This document shows positions 18,462-27,524 of a DNA stretch of 64,000 bases, in pieces. The number at the start of each line of letters is the position of its first letter. The first letter of the stretch is position 1. Origin of the DNA: Leptolyngbya ohadii IS1 (GTDB lineage Bacteria; Cyanobacteriota; Cyanobacteriia; Elainellales; Elainellaceae); the NCBI RefSeq assembly GCF_002215035.1, contig NZ_NKFP01000006.1:2447080-2511079 (forward strand). The letters run 5' to 3'. A program made the position numbers and the translations under genes. A model generated the notes under the pieces. It did no database searches. It had not been told where the DNA came from and saw nothing but the letters and a program-made list of their open reading frames with translations.

Positions 18462-19787
18462 ATGAATTCCCCCAGCATTACGGCAACGGAATATGGTCAG
18501 CGTCGCGATCGCCTGATGGCAAAACTCGGAAAAGGTACGGCTGTCTTTCGCAGTGCGCCTCTGGCAGTGATGCACAACGATGTTGAGTACAACTTTCGGC
18601 AGGACAGCGACTTTTACTACCTGACCGGATTTGACGAGCCGGGAGCCGTTGCCGTCCTTGCGCCCCACCATGAGGAGCATCGATTCATCCTGTTTGTGCG
18701 TCCGAAGGATCTGGAGAAGGAAACCTGGTCGGGCTATCGGGTAGGCGTGGAAGCTGCCAAAGAGCAGTTCGGTGCGGATGTTGTCTATTCGATCGATGAA
18801 TTGGACGAAAAGCTGCCCCAGTATCTCGCCAACGCCGATCGCATCTTCTATTCCCTCGGACGAGACAAGGCATTCGACGAGACAATCCTGAGCTACTGGC
18901 AAAGGCTCCTCCGCACCTATCCGCGCAAAGGCTACGGTCCGATTGCTCTGGAAAATCCGATTGCCCTGCTCCATCCCATGCGGCAGATCAAAAGCGCAGC
19001 CGAGCTGGATCTGATGCGAAAAGCAGCACAAATTGCGATCGAGGCACACCAACGGGCAATGGCATTTGCGCGTCCAGGTCACTACGAGTTTCAGGTGCAG
19101 GCAGAAATCGAGCATACCTTTCGCTTACAGGGGGCAAGTGGTCCTGCCTATCCGTCGATCGTCGCTTCGGGCGAAAATGCCTGCATTCTTCACTACACGG
19201 AAAATACGCGTCAGATGCAGGAGAGCGATCTGCTGCTGATTGATGCGGGCTGCGCCTACGGCTACTACAACTCCGACATCACGCGCACCTTCCCGATTAG
19301 CGGCAAATTTACCCCCGAACAGAAAGCCATCTACGAGATTGTGCTGGAAGCTCAGCGGCAGTCGATCGCCCAGGTGTATCCCGGCAATCCCTACCAGCAA
19401 ACCCATGATGTCGCAGTCAGGGTGATTGTGGAAGGACTGATCGATCTGGGGCTGCTTCAGGGTGATGTTGAGGAAATCATCAAAGAGGAAAAATACAAGC
19501 CCTTCTATATGCACCGCACCGGACACTGGCTCGGCTTAGATGTGCATGATGTGGGCGTTTACCAGCACGGCGAAACCCCTCACAGCCTGGAACCAGGACA
19601 AGTTCTCACGGTCGAACCGGGAATTTACATCTCGCCTCGCATCCAGCCCGCCGAAGGACAGCCCGCCGTTGATCCCCGCTGGCACGGGATTGGGATTCGC
19701 ATCGAGGATGATGTGCTGGTGACAGCCACTGGCTATGAGAATTTGACGGAAGGAGTACCAAAGGCGATCGAGGATTTGGAGCGTTAG
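18462..19787 (+). CDS. pepP: Xaa-Pro aminopeptidase (aminopeptidase P)
   Basis: It removes N-terminal residues followed by proline. An N-terminal creatinase-like domain (residues 1-170, with FYYLTGFDEPGAVAVL) is followed by the pita-bread metallopeptidase domain. Metal ligands are recognisable in LLIDAGCAYGYYNSDITRTF (two Asp), HRTGHWLGLDVHDVG (His), LTVEPGIY (Glu) and GIRIEDDVL (Glu). The length of 441 residues matches bacterial PepP. No signal peptide is present; it acts in the cytoplasm on two manganese ions. It is followed by a palindromic element that may serve as its 3' end. Confidence 0.96.
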   Translation: MNSPSITATEYGQRRDRLMAKLGKGTAVFRSAPLAVMHNDVEYNFRQDSDFYYLTGFDEPGAVAVLAPHHEEHRFILFVRPKDLEKETWSGYRVGVEAAKEQFGADVVYSIDELDEKLPQYLANADRIFYSLGRDKAFDETILSYWQRLLRTYPRKGYGPIALENPIALLHPMRQIKSAAELDLMRKAAQIAIEAHQRAMAFARPGHYEFQVQAEIEHTFRLQGASGPAYPSIVASGENACILHYTENTRQMQESDLLLIDAGCAYGYYNSDITRTFPISGKFTPEQKAIYEIVLEAQRQSIAQVYPGNPYQQTHDVAVRVIVEGLIDLGLLQGDVEEIIKEEKYKPFYMHRTGHWLGLDVHDVGVYQHGETPHSLEPGQVLTVEPGIYISPRIQPAEGQPAVDPRWHGIGIRIEDDVLVTATGYENLTEGVPKAIEDLER

Positions 19788-19822
19788 GGCGGATTAGATC
19801 AGTGGCAAAGAGCCTGCATTGC

Positions 19823-19969
19823 CCCCTAAATCCCCCACGAGTGGGGGACTTCCGATCCTTGTTTATGCAGCGATCGAGCAGTTCCACAACAAACGAACTA
19901 TCCTTTTGCAAAGCTTGTAACGAGAGATATTCAAAGTACCCCACGAGTGGGGGATTTAGGGGGATTTAG
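19823..19969. repeat. MITE-like palindromic element
   Basis: Two 30-base arms built on CCCCCTAAATCCCCCAC and GTGGGG stand in inverted orientation around an 80-base centre. Each arm is itself a hairpin (CCCCCAC-GA-GTGGGGG). The same CCCCCTAAATCCCCC arm occurs inside the permease gene near 47133. Confidence 0.75.
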
Positions 19970-20056
19970 ATGGGGCACTCAACTCAAGATTGGTGTGTAG
20001 ACAGTAGCTGCATGGGGAATTGGGGAAAAGTTCAGATCAACTAGATAGCAAATAGA

Positions 20057-21598
20057 TTATCTGCCGCGAGTCCAAGACAGCCAGCGGGAAGCAATCGGCT
20101 TTAACTTCTGAAGCTGCCGGATACTATACTCATCTGCCAAATTGCGAACGAGTTCTGCCTGCGTCGGGTACGGATAAATCGTATTGGCGATCGCCTTTAA
20201 CCCCAATCCATTCGTCATCGCCTGGGTGAACAACGTAATCAATTCACCTGCCTGGGGAGCCACGATCGTTGCGCCTAAAATGCGATCGGTTCCCTGTTTG
20301 AGATGGACTTTGGCAAAGCCGATCGTTTCACTGTCTACCACGGCGCGATCGACCTTCGTGAGGGGTTGATACAGAGTTTCAACGGAGATGTTTTTCGCCT
20401 GAATTTCGGAAAGCTGCATTCCTACATGGGCGACTTCCGGTTCGGTGTAGACGGTGTGGGGCATGACCAGAGCGTTGATATTTTTGCGTCCGATACTCCC
20501 CACCGAAAATAATGCATTTTGTAATAAAACTCGTGCCGCCGCATTTGCTGCATGGGTAAATTTCCATTTTAGACAGCTATCTCCCACCGCATAAATTTTG
20601 GGATTCGTAGTTTGTAGATAATCGTTTACAGTAATGCCTTTATCACTGTACTTCACCCCCACCCGATCGAGATTCATTCCGTCCGTATTCACCGATCGTC
20701 CTGTTGCCACCAAAATTTCATTAACAGCTATCTGGCTTAGTTGCTGATTTTGTTCATAGTCGATCGTCTTACCTGTCACAAAACCAGTCACACTGATGAT
20801 TTTGCTGTTCAGTAGAACCTGTATTCCCTCCCGTTCAAACTGCTGACGAACGATTTCTGATGCGTCTGGATCTTCCTGACTTAAAAGACGATCGCCCCTC
20901 ACAAAAATTGTCACCTGGGAGCCTAACCGCTGGAAGGTTTGCGCCATTTCGCAGCCAATATAGCCACCGCCAATAATGGCTAAGCGATCGGGTCTTTCGG
21001 TGATCGAGAAAACCGTTTCGTTGGTCAAATAGCCTGCCGCATCGAGTCCAGGAATCGGAAGAACCGAGGGATAGCTGCCTGTGGCTAGAACTACTTTCTT
21101 GAACCGCAGGATTTTTCCGGCGACTGAAATCGAATCCCGATCGGCAAAACTCGCCATCCCAAAAAACACATCTACGCCAAACTCATCCCGAAACCGCTGA
21201 GCGGAATCATGCACGCTAATATCCGATCGAATGCGCCGCAGCCGCTCCATCACCGCTGCAAAATCTATCTGCACATCATTCGTATAGATGCCGTAGTCCG
21301 AGGACGATCGAACTGTTGCCGCAACCCTTGCCGATCGAATCAGCGATTTAGACGGCACACAACCTACATTTGTACAGTCTCCCCCCAGCAAATGTTTCTC
21401 CACCAGCGCCACCTTCGCACCCAGCAACGCCGCTCCTCCTGCCGTCACCAGTCCGGCTGCCCCCCCGCCAATCACGACTAAGTCATAGCAAGAGGCAGGC
21501 TCAGGATTCACCCAGTCAGGCGGATGCAAACGCTCGACAAGTCGCTGATTGTAATGATCTAGCGGGGCAATCGGCACGGGAGACACAAAAGAATCCAT
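20057..21598 (-). CDS. Pyridine nucleotide-disulfide oxidoreductase (mercuric reductase-like)
   Basis: The FAD motif is VVIGGGAAGLVTAGGAALLG (41-60), the redox-active disulfide is Cys75/Cys80 in GGDCTNVGCVPSK, the NAD(P) motif is AIIGGGYIGCEMAQTFQRLG, and the FAD-binding YAVGDS block and a C-terminal dimerisation domain follow. It resembles the Synechocystis protein named mercuric reductase. It has no N-terminal heavy-metal domain and lacks the C-terminal cysteine pair that MerA needs to bind Hg(II), so mercury reduction is doubtful. The substrate is unknown. It is divergent from the channel gene with a 53-base gap. Confidence 0.9.
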   Translation of the reverse strand: MDSFVSPVPIAPLDHYNQRLVERLHPPDWVNPEPASCYDLVVIGGGAAGLVTAGGAALLGAKVALVEKHLLGGDCTNVGCVPSKSLIRSARVAATVRSSSDYGIYTNDVQIDFAAVMERLRRIRSDISVHDSAQRFRDEFGVDVFFGMASFADRDSISVAGKILRFKKVVLATGSYPSVLPIPGLDAAGYLTNETVFSITERPDRLAIIGGGYIGCEMAQTFQRLGSQVTIFVRGDRLLSQEDPDASEIVRQQFEREGIQVLLNSKIISVTGFVTGKTIDYEQNQQLSQIAVNEILVATGRSVNTDGMNLDRVGVKYSDKGITVNDYLQTTNPKIYAVGDSCLKWKFTHAANAAARVLLQNALFSVGSIGRKNINALVMPHTVYTEPEVAHVGMQLSEIQAKNISVETLYQPLTKVDRAVVDSETIGFAKVHLKQGTDRILGATIVAPQAGELITLFTQAMTNGLGLKAIANTIYPYPTQAELVRNLADEYSIRQLQKLKPIASRWLSWTRGR

Positions 21599-21651
21599 GA
21601 TCTAAGTCCTGCGGTAGGGTTTGCGGCAGCAGTCAGCGGTTTAGGCTGTGA

Positions 21652-22863
21652 ATGTTCATTTTGCGACATCCTATCGTTACAATGCATCCCCTGTTCGACC
21701 GCTTCGCGCAGCCACCTTCGGTGGATCGACTGCTCCAAATTGTAGGACTAGTTCTCATCCTGATTGCGCTGATTGATGTTTATCTGATTGTGCTGTACCC
21801 GCGCAGCGGCAGAGGTTGGCTCAGCTCTCTCATTAGCAAAGGAACCTGGCGACTGTTTCAGAAGATTGCCAAAATTGGCAGGTCGGTTCGGCGATCGGAG
21901 CAGTTTGGTGCAGCAATTCTATCGTTCTGTGGTCCCACCCTGCTGATTCTCATTGTGCTTGCCTGGACAACGCTCATGATCGTCGGCTTTGCCTGTGTGT
22001 ATCAGCCTGAATTAGGGCAGGAGATTCAAGCCAGCGACGGGTTTACGCCCGTGAACTTTACCACCGCCCTGTATTACAGCGGCTATGTGTTTACCACGCT
22101 GGGCGTTGGGGATTTAGTGCCGCGATCGGATTGGGTGCGAATTGTCACCGTAATCGAAGCCGGACTAGGATTCGCCATTTTTACCCTCACCCTGACCTAC
22201 CTGCTGTCAATTTACAATGCGCTGGGTCATCGAAACGTTTTTGCCCTGATGCTGCATCACCGGACGATGGGAAAAGCCGATGCCGCCGAACTGCTTGCCC
22301 GGATGGGTACTAGCGGTGACTTTAGCGATGCCCGCGACGATGTAGCAGAACTCGCTAAAAGTTTATTGATCCTGCTGGAATCCCACCACGCCTATCCCGT
22401 CGTTCACTACTTTCGTTTCCAAAACGATCTCTATTCCCTTGCCCGAATCGTTTGGCTTGCAATGGACACCGTGACGCTGATCAATACCGCTCTGCATCCC
22501 GATCGCTATCGCGCTTTCATTCGTTCTACCGTCGTCGCCGAATTAGCCAACGGAGGTCAGCATCTATTAATGGAGCTGTCCTATACCTTTCTTCCTAAAC
22601 GAAGCTTCACCCCAGGTCGGGAGGACGAGCTAATTCTCAAACAGCGATATCTTCAGGCGATCGATCGCCTGCGGCAGGAAGGAATTGAAACCGTCACCGA
22701 CTTAGAAGCAGGCATCGAACAATACATTCAAATGCGCCGTCGCTGGGTGCCCTACGTCATGGCGATCGCTCACTACATGGGATACCGCTGGCATGAAGTT
22801 GCCCCTTCCGAAAGTCCAATCGTTCGGGAAACTGGTTGGACATTAGCCCCACCAAGACTGTAG
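21652..22863 (+). CDS. Potassium-channel-like membrane protein
   Basis: Three hydrophobic segments near the N-terminus surround a pore loop with TTLGVGDLVP, a variant of the TxGYGD filter in which Tyr is Val and a Leu follows. Residues 205-400 form a soluble helical domain of unknown type (LLILLESHHAYPVVHYFRFQ). The first ATG at 21652 has no ribosome-binding site, and an ATG at 21682 is a plausible alternative. The channel selectivity cannot be predicted from the altered filter. Its stop abuts the stop of the convergent regulator gene. Confidence 0.8.
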   Translation: MFILRHPIVTMHPLFDRFAQPPSVDRLLQIVGLVLILIALIDVYLIVLYPRSGRGWLSSLISKGTWRLFQKIAKIGRSVRRSEQFGAAILSFCGPTLLILIVLAWTTLMIVGFACVYQPELGQEIQASDGFTPVNFTTALYYSGYVFTTLGVGDLVPRSDWVRIVTVIEAGLGFAIFTLTLTYLLSIYNALGHRNVFALMLHHRTMGKADAAELLARMGTSGDFSDARDDVAELAKSLLILLESHHAYPVVHYFRFQNDLYSLARIVWLAMDTVTLINTALHPDRYRAFIRSTVVAELANGGQHLLMELSYTFLPKRSFTPGREDELILKQRYLQAIDRLRQEGIETVTDLEAGIEQYIQMRRRWVPYVMAIAHYMGYRWHEVAPSESPIVRETGWTLAPPRL

Positions 22864-24528
22864 CTATACCTTACTCAGATACCGATGGACAAACTGCACA
22901 CACACACTGCCTTCACCCACCCCAGACGCCACCCGCTTCACAGAACCATACCGCACATCTCCCGCGACAAAAATACCGGGAACACTGGCTTCTAGAAGGA
23001 ACGGATCGCGATCGATCGTCCATCCCTGGGGTCGTCGCTGGTTTTGCAGCAAATCCGGACCTGCCATAATAAAACCGTTCTCATCTCGCTCGACAACACC
23101 AGACAGCCAATCGGTTTGGGGACGCGCACCGATAAAGATAAACAGCGAGGTTGCTGGCACAGTTTCCAAGTCCCCCGTGCGGGAGTTTTGCAGGACGATC
23201 GCCTCCAGATTATGATTCCCCTTCACTTCAGCCACCTGGGTATAGGTACGAACGGTAATATTGGGCATAGATTCAATCTGATCGATCAAATACTGCGACA
23301 TGCTCTTGGTTAGCGATTCACCCCGCACCAGCATCGTCACCGATCGCGCATACTTCGAGAAATGCATTGCTGCTTGCCCCGCCGAATTTGCGCCGCCCAC
23401 TACAAACACATCCTCATCTTTGCAGGACAGCGCCTCGGTCATCGCCGCGCCGTAGTACACCCCTGCACCCGACAATCGCTCCTCGCCGGGAATATTCAAT
23501 TTTCGGTAAGACACACCCGTTGCAATCAGCAGCGCATGACAGCTAATTTCGCTCCCGTCTGCCAGCGTTAGAATCCGGTAGGAATCCTGAATTCGCACTC
23601 CCGTCACACTCTGCGGAGTAAGGATTTCCACGCCAAAGCGCTTCGCCTGCGTCACTGCCCGTCGTGCCAGGTCTGCCCCACTCAAGCCCACCGGAAAGCC
23701 CAGATAGTTCTCAATCCGTGAACTTGATCCCGCCTGACCTCCCGGCGCTTCCCGCTCAATCATCACTGTCGTTAGCCCTTCCGATGCGCCATACACCGCC
23801 GCCGCCAGCCCCGCCGGACCGCCGCCCACGATCGCCAGATCATAAAACGGACGTTCCGCCTGAGTTCGCAGCCCAATTCGCTCCGCAATCTCCAGATTTG
23901 TCGGTTGCACTAAGCGAGAGCCATCGGTAAACAGCACCAGCGGCAACCGTTGCAGTCCATCCGGTTCCCCATACGCCAGCAGTTCACAGGCTTCTTTCTC
24001 CAGCTCCACATCAAGCCACTGATAGGGAATTTGATTGCGTGCCAGAAAATCCTTCACGTCATGGGATTGGGGCGACCAGCGATTGCCCACCACACGAATT
24101 CCCTCAAACGGCGGACGGAAGTTTGCCAGCCAGTCATCCAGCAGATCATCTAACACCGGATACAGCCGCTCCTCCGGCGGGTCCCACGGCTTCAGCAGAT
24201 AGTAATCGAGTTTGGCGCTGTTAATGGCGCGAATGGCAGCATCCGTATCGGCGTAGGCAGTCAGCAGCGATCGCTTTGCCTCCGGAAAGAGGGGAATCGC
24301 CTGCTCCAGAAATTCCACCCCGTTCATCTGCGGCATCCGCTGATCCACTAGAAACAGGGCAACCGTCTCGCTCCGAAGCTTGATCTGATGCAATGCCTCG
24401 ATCGCCCCTGCTCCCGAATCCGCCCGCACAATCCGAAATCGATCGCCGTACTGTTTTCGCAAATCTCGCGCGATCGCTTGCAGAACTTCTGGATCATCAT
24501 CTACTGTGAGAATGACAGGTTTTGCCAT
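22864..24528 (-). CDS. Response regulator fused to glutaredoxin-like and thioredoxin-reductase-like domains
   Basis: Residues 1-130 are a receiver domain: acidic DDD at 10-12, phospho-acceptor Asp62 in FLVDQRMPQMNG, and Lys in LLKPWDP. Residues 145-225 resemble a glutaredoxin/thioredoxin fold without a CxxC. From 228 onward comes an FAD/NAD(P) reductase of the TrxB type (LAIVGGGPAGLAAAVYGASEG; VFVVGGANSAGQAAMHF; GIFVAGDVR). The position that holds CxxC in TrxB reads YYGAAMTE, so it cannot reduce thioredoxin by the normal dithiol route. The divergent histidine kinase (24792) is the likely partner. It may couple signalling to a redox or NAD(P)H state. Confidence 0.92.
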   Translation of the reverse strand: MAKPVILTVDDDPEVLQAIARDLRKQYGDRFRIVRADSGAGAIEALHQIKLRSETVALFLVDQRMPQMNGVEFLEQAIPLFPEAKRSLLTAYADTDAAIRAINSAKLDYYLLKPWDPPEERLYPVLDDLLDDWLANFRPPFEGIRVVGNRWSPQSHDVKDFLARNQIPYQWLDVELEKEACELLAYGEPDGLQRLPLVLFTDGSRLVQPTNLEIAERIGLRTQAERPFYDLAIVGGGPAGLAAAVYGASEGLTTVMIEREAPGGQAGSSSRIENYLGFPVGLSGADLARRAVTQAKRFGVEILTPQSVTGVRIQDSYRILTLADGSEISCHALLIATGVSYRKLNIPGEERLSGAGVYYGAAMTEALSCKDEDVFVVGGANSAGQAAMHFSKYARSVTMLVRGESLTKSMSQYLIDQIESMPNITVRTYTQVAEVKGNHNLEAIVLQNSRTGDLETVPATSLFIFIGARPQTDWLSGVVERDENGFIMAGPDLLQNQRRPQGWTIDRDPFLLEASVPGIFVAGDVRYGSVKRVASGVGEGSVCVQFVHRYLSKV

Positions 24529-24791
24529 ATGGGTTGCTCCAGAATGATTAGCAAGACTGGTTTAAGCGTTAACGTTTAAACATTAATTTTATTGTTGCAA
24601 GTCAATTTACTGTCGCGTTTTCAAAAAGGCGCAAATTCACACATCACAACAATTCATTACAGTGTCTCAAAGTAGATTTAGACGAGTTTCTCATTTTATT
24701 AAATTGTGATTTGCCCTACAGTATTCTCTCCGCTGTCATGCCAGATATTACGACGCAAGGCATTATTCCTATCTCCTAAAGCGAGTTCATC

Positions 24792-26210
24792 ATGCTTTGT
24801 TCTGAAGAATTAGTCAGGTTAGAGCTGTTTCAGGTTTTGCCGCCCGATCGCCTTGAATGGGTGTGTCACCGGACTGAATTGATCGAGCTGTCTGCCAATC
24901 AAGTTCTGGTACATGAAGGCAAACCCGCACTCGGTTTTCTGCTTCTCATGGAAGGACAGATTGGCTTAACGCGCAAAAGTGACGGGATTGAAATGCCGAT
25001 CGGACACCACGATTCCCCCTCTTTCCTGGGTGAAGTCCCCATCCTCACAGGCGAACCCTCTCCGGTCACGGTAAAAGGTCTCACGAACTGTCGGATCTAT
25101 CAGTTGTCCAGCGAAGATTTCCTGACGCTGCTGCACGAATGCCGCACCTTTGAACAACGGATTTTTCAGACCGTTGCCCGCCGTACCCGTGGCTTAGAAT
25201 CCTTTATCCGGGGTCGAGAAAAGATGGCAGCTCTGGGAACCCTATCCGCTGGACTCGCCCACGAACTGAACAATCCCGCCGCCGCTGTAGTCCGCGCCCT
25301 AAAAGACGTTACGCCAGCGATGATCGAACTTCAGCGCATGAATCTGGTCTACGGACAAGCCCAGGTTGATCCCGAACACACGCAGGAATGGCTCAGGGTA
25401 CGCGACGAGGGCTATGCCGCCATTCAGCAGCGCAGGCTTGATCCCATGACGCTCAGCGATCGCGAAGATGAACTCTTAACCTGGCTAGAAGATTACGGCG
25501 TAGAAGATGCCTGGAAGCTGGCAACTCCGCTGGCAGAAGGCGCGATCGAACCCGATACGCTTGAACAGCTGATGGAACGCTGGCGTAACAATCCCACAGA
25601 GCTGCGAGAGATGGGGATTCGCTGGTTAGCATTATCGTTTGAGGTGATGTCAATGATTACCAGCGGTTTACGGGGTGCGGAGCGCATTGCAGATTTAGTG
25701 CGATCGATGAAATCCTATTCTCATCTCGATCGAGGGGCACAGCAAATTATCAATGTGCATGAAGGCATCGAAGATACCCTTAAACTATTTAGCTACAAAC
25801 TCAAACACGGAATTGAGATTAAACGAAACTATGATCCAGAAATGTCTGAGATTATGGCGTACGGCAGCGAACTGAATCAGGTCTGGACAAACCTAATTGA
25901 CAATGCGATCGACGCAATGAACGAAAAAGGCATTCTCGAAATCACTACCCAGAATCAAACCGATCGCATCCTCGTTCAAATTACCGACTCCGGTTCCGGC
26001 ATTCCCCCAGAAGTTCGATCGCGTATCTTCGAGCCATTCTTCACCACAAAGCCCGTCGGCAAAGGTTCAGGGTTGGGACTGGAAATGGTGCGACGGATTG
26101 TAGAGAATCGGCATCAGGGAGCCATTACTGTCGAATCCCAGCCCGGAAGAACGCGGTTTACCGTTTGCTTACCGATCCAGCGATCGTCTGAACCCACCGC
26201 TACAACCTAA
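24792..26210 (+). CDS. Sensor histidine kinase with cyclic-nucleotide-binding domain
   Basis: Residues 10-125 form a cNMP-binding-type beta barrel (FLLLMEGQIGLT, FLGEVPILTGEPSPVTV). The kinase part has the H box with His157 in LSAGLAHELNNPAA, N box NLIDNAIDAM, G1 box DSGSGIPPEVRSRIFEPFFTT and G2 box GKGSGLGLEMV. An insert of about 100 residues lies between the H box and the second dimerisation helix. There is no membrane segment, so it is cytoplasmic. It is divergently transcribed from the receiver-TrxB fusion (263-base AT-rich spacer), which is the obvious phosphotransfer partner. The effector could be cAMP, cGMP or none. Confidence 0.93.
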   Translation: MLCSEELVRLELFQVLPPDRLEWVCHRTELIELSANQVLVHEGKPALGFLLLMEGQIGLTRKSDGIEMPIGHHDSPSFLGEVPILTGEPSPVTVKGLTNCRIYQLSSEDFLTLLHECRTFEQRIFQTVARRTRGLESFIRGREKMAALGTLSAGLAHELNNPAAAVVRALKDVTPAMIELQRMNLVYGQAQVDPEHTQEWLRVRDEGYAAIQQRRLDPMTLSDREDELLTWLEDYGVEDAWKLATPLAEGAIEPDTLEQLMERWRNNPTELREMGIRWLALSFEVMSMITSGLRGAERIADLVRSMKSYSHLDRGAQQIINVHEGIEDTLKLFSYKLKHGIEIKRNYDPEMSEIMAYGSELNQVWTNLIDNAIDAMNEKGILEITTQNQTDRILVQITDSGSGIPPEVRSRIFEPFFTTKPVGKGSGLGLEMVRRIVENRHQGAITVESQPGRTRFTVCLPIQRSSEPTATT

Positions 26211-26239
26211 AACTCAACAACCTAAAACTCGATCGCCTC

Positions 26240-26342
26240 ATATAGCAACCCTTTCTGTCTTGTATTTGGGATGCAGAGGTTCTACCCTTACGTGGGACGA
26301 AGCCACACCCCTTTTCTCACAAATCATTTGTGATTGCTATAT
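26240..26342. repeat. MITE-like element with ATATAGCAA terminal inverted repeats
   Basis: ATATAGCAA (26240-26248) and its reverse complement TTGCTATAT (26334-26342) bracket about 100 bases. The right end also holds the palindrome TCACAAATCATTTGTGA. The remaining sequence of the 585-base gap up to 26795 is AT-rich with no gene seen. Confidence 0.6.
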
Positions 26343-26795
26343 AAATCCGCTACCCCAATCTCACAATTCTGATTAACGACCTAAACTTCGGTATGCTGTG
26401 CAGTTTTCTGAACAGAGGTGCGGCTTAAGTTCTGGTTTAACTACCCAAACTTCGATTGTTGGAGAGTGAAGTCCATATTAGACTAAGCTCAATCCTTCAA
26501 TTAATAGCTCTAGTGTTCTTTTGCATATTCCCAATTCTCTCAACTTAGCATTCGGGTAGCATTCCTATTGTCTATTCCCTAACTTTTATTTCAATGTTAC
26601 TTCTTAGACAAGTAGTATCGTTGTTGACTGTCCATTATCCATGTCTATAGCACATTCCCCTGGGAAGTTTTTAGGAGAGTGTCCATTTTTGTCATTTCAT
26701 AATTACTTTTTCATTTCACACGACGTTTTTATCTGTCTTTGCGATCGTCACACTTAGTTTTTTGGCTGCAAACTTTCATCACTATTATTAGCAAT

Positions 26796-27464
26796 ATGAG
26801 CTTTTTTGACTATTCCATTCCATTACTCCGGTGCAAATCTGTTTGTTCCGAAAGCTACGCGGATCAAAAAGTTTGGTTTGTAGATTGGCGGATTGGTAAA
26901 TATTGCCCCTATTCAAGCGTTTACACAAGAGCTGATCAAGCCTGCATATTTTGGGCTGTGCTGGTACTTCCCATCTTTGCCGTGGGTCAATTTTCCGCTT
27001 TAGATTGGACTGTCCAGGCTATTCTTTGGACAATTGCTAGCCTATTTGGCTTGTTTCTTATGGTTTATTTAGCGAAAGACTGGGCAAAAAATAAACACGT
27101 CGTTTGGCTACTTTATTGCTGGTCTATTCTCATCATTGCAGGACTATTTTTAACTGATTTGGGCGTTTTCTTGCGATCGTCGAGAGTATTAGGAAATCTT
27201 TGCTCGCTGTGGCTGGCAATCAGTTCTGTTGGCTACTTATGCTCTTCGGTAGCACTGCATTCTCGTGCTTTTTGCGTTACTGGCATTATCCACTTAAGCG
27301 CAATTTGGATTTTACCCTACATGGGCGGCTTTCAATTTCTATTTACTGGAACAACAATGGTGTTTTTCCTCTTGATTCTAGCAGAATTGCAATGGGATAT
27401 GAAATTTGAAAAACGATGCGATATTCAAGGATCTATCCATTCAAATACTTTTCGCTATTTCTAA
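26796..27464 (+). CDS. Multi-pass membrane protein of unknown function
   Basis: I do not recognise this protein. Starting at the ATG (MSFFDYSIPLLRC) gives 222 residues; a TTG at 26739 would add 19 more and is less likely. About five hydrophobic segments can be seen (IFWAVLVLPIFAVG, AILWTIASLFGLFLMVYLA, VVWLLYCWSILIIAGLFL, LCSLWLAISSVGYLCSSV, ILPYMGGFQFLFTGTTMVFF). It contains seven to eight cysteines, unusual for its size. The lower GC content relative to neighbours suggests a lineage-specific or transferred gene. It precedes the NCS2 permease by 60 bases on the same strand. Confidence 0.65.
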   Translation: MSFFDYSIPLLRCKSVCSESYADQKVWFVDWRIGKYCPYSSVYTRADQACIFWAVLVLPIFAVGQFSALDWTVQAILWTIASLFGLFLMVYLAKDWAKNKHVVWLLYCWSILIIAGLFLTDLGVFLRSSRVLGNLCSLWLAISSVGYLCSSVALHSRAFCVTGIIHLSAIWILPYMGGFQFLFTGTTMVFFLLILAELQWDMKFEKRCDIQGSIHSNTFRYF

Positions 27465-27524
27465 ACTTGCTTCTGTCGCTGTGAAAGTTACTAGAACTCA
27501 TTTCATCGACTTGTAAAGGTTCTC

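Noticed and set aside
20057-21598. Mercury resistance operon
   Set aside because: The reductase lacks the C-terminal cysteine pair and no merR, merT or merP is nearby.
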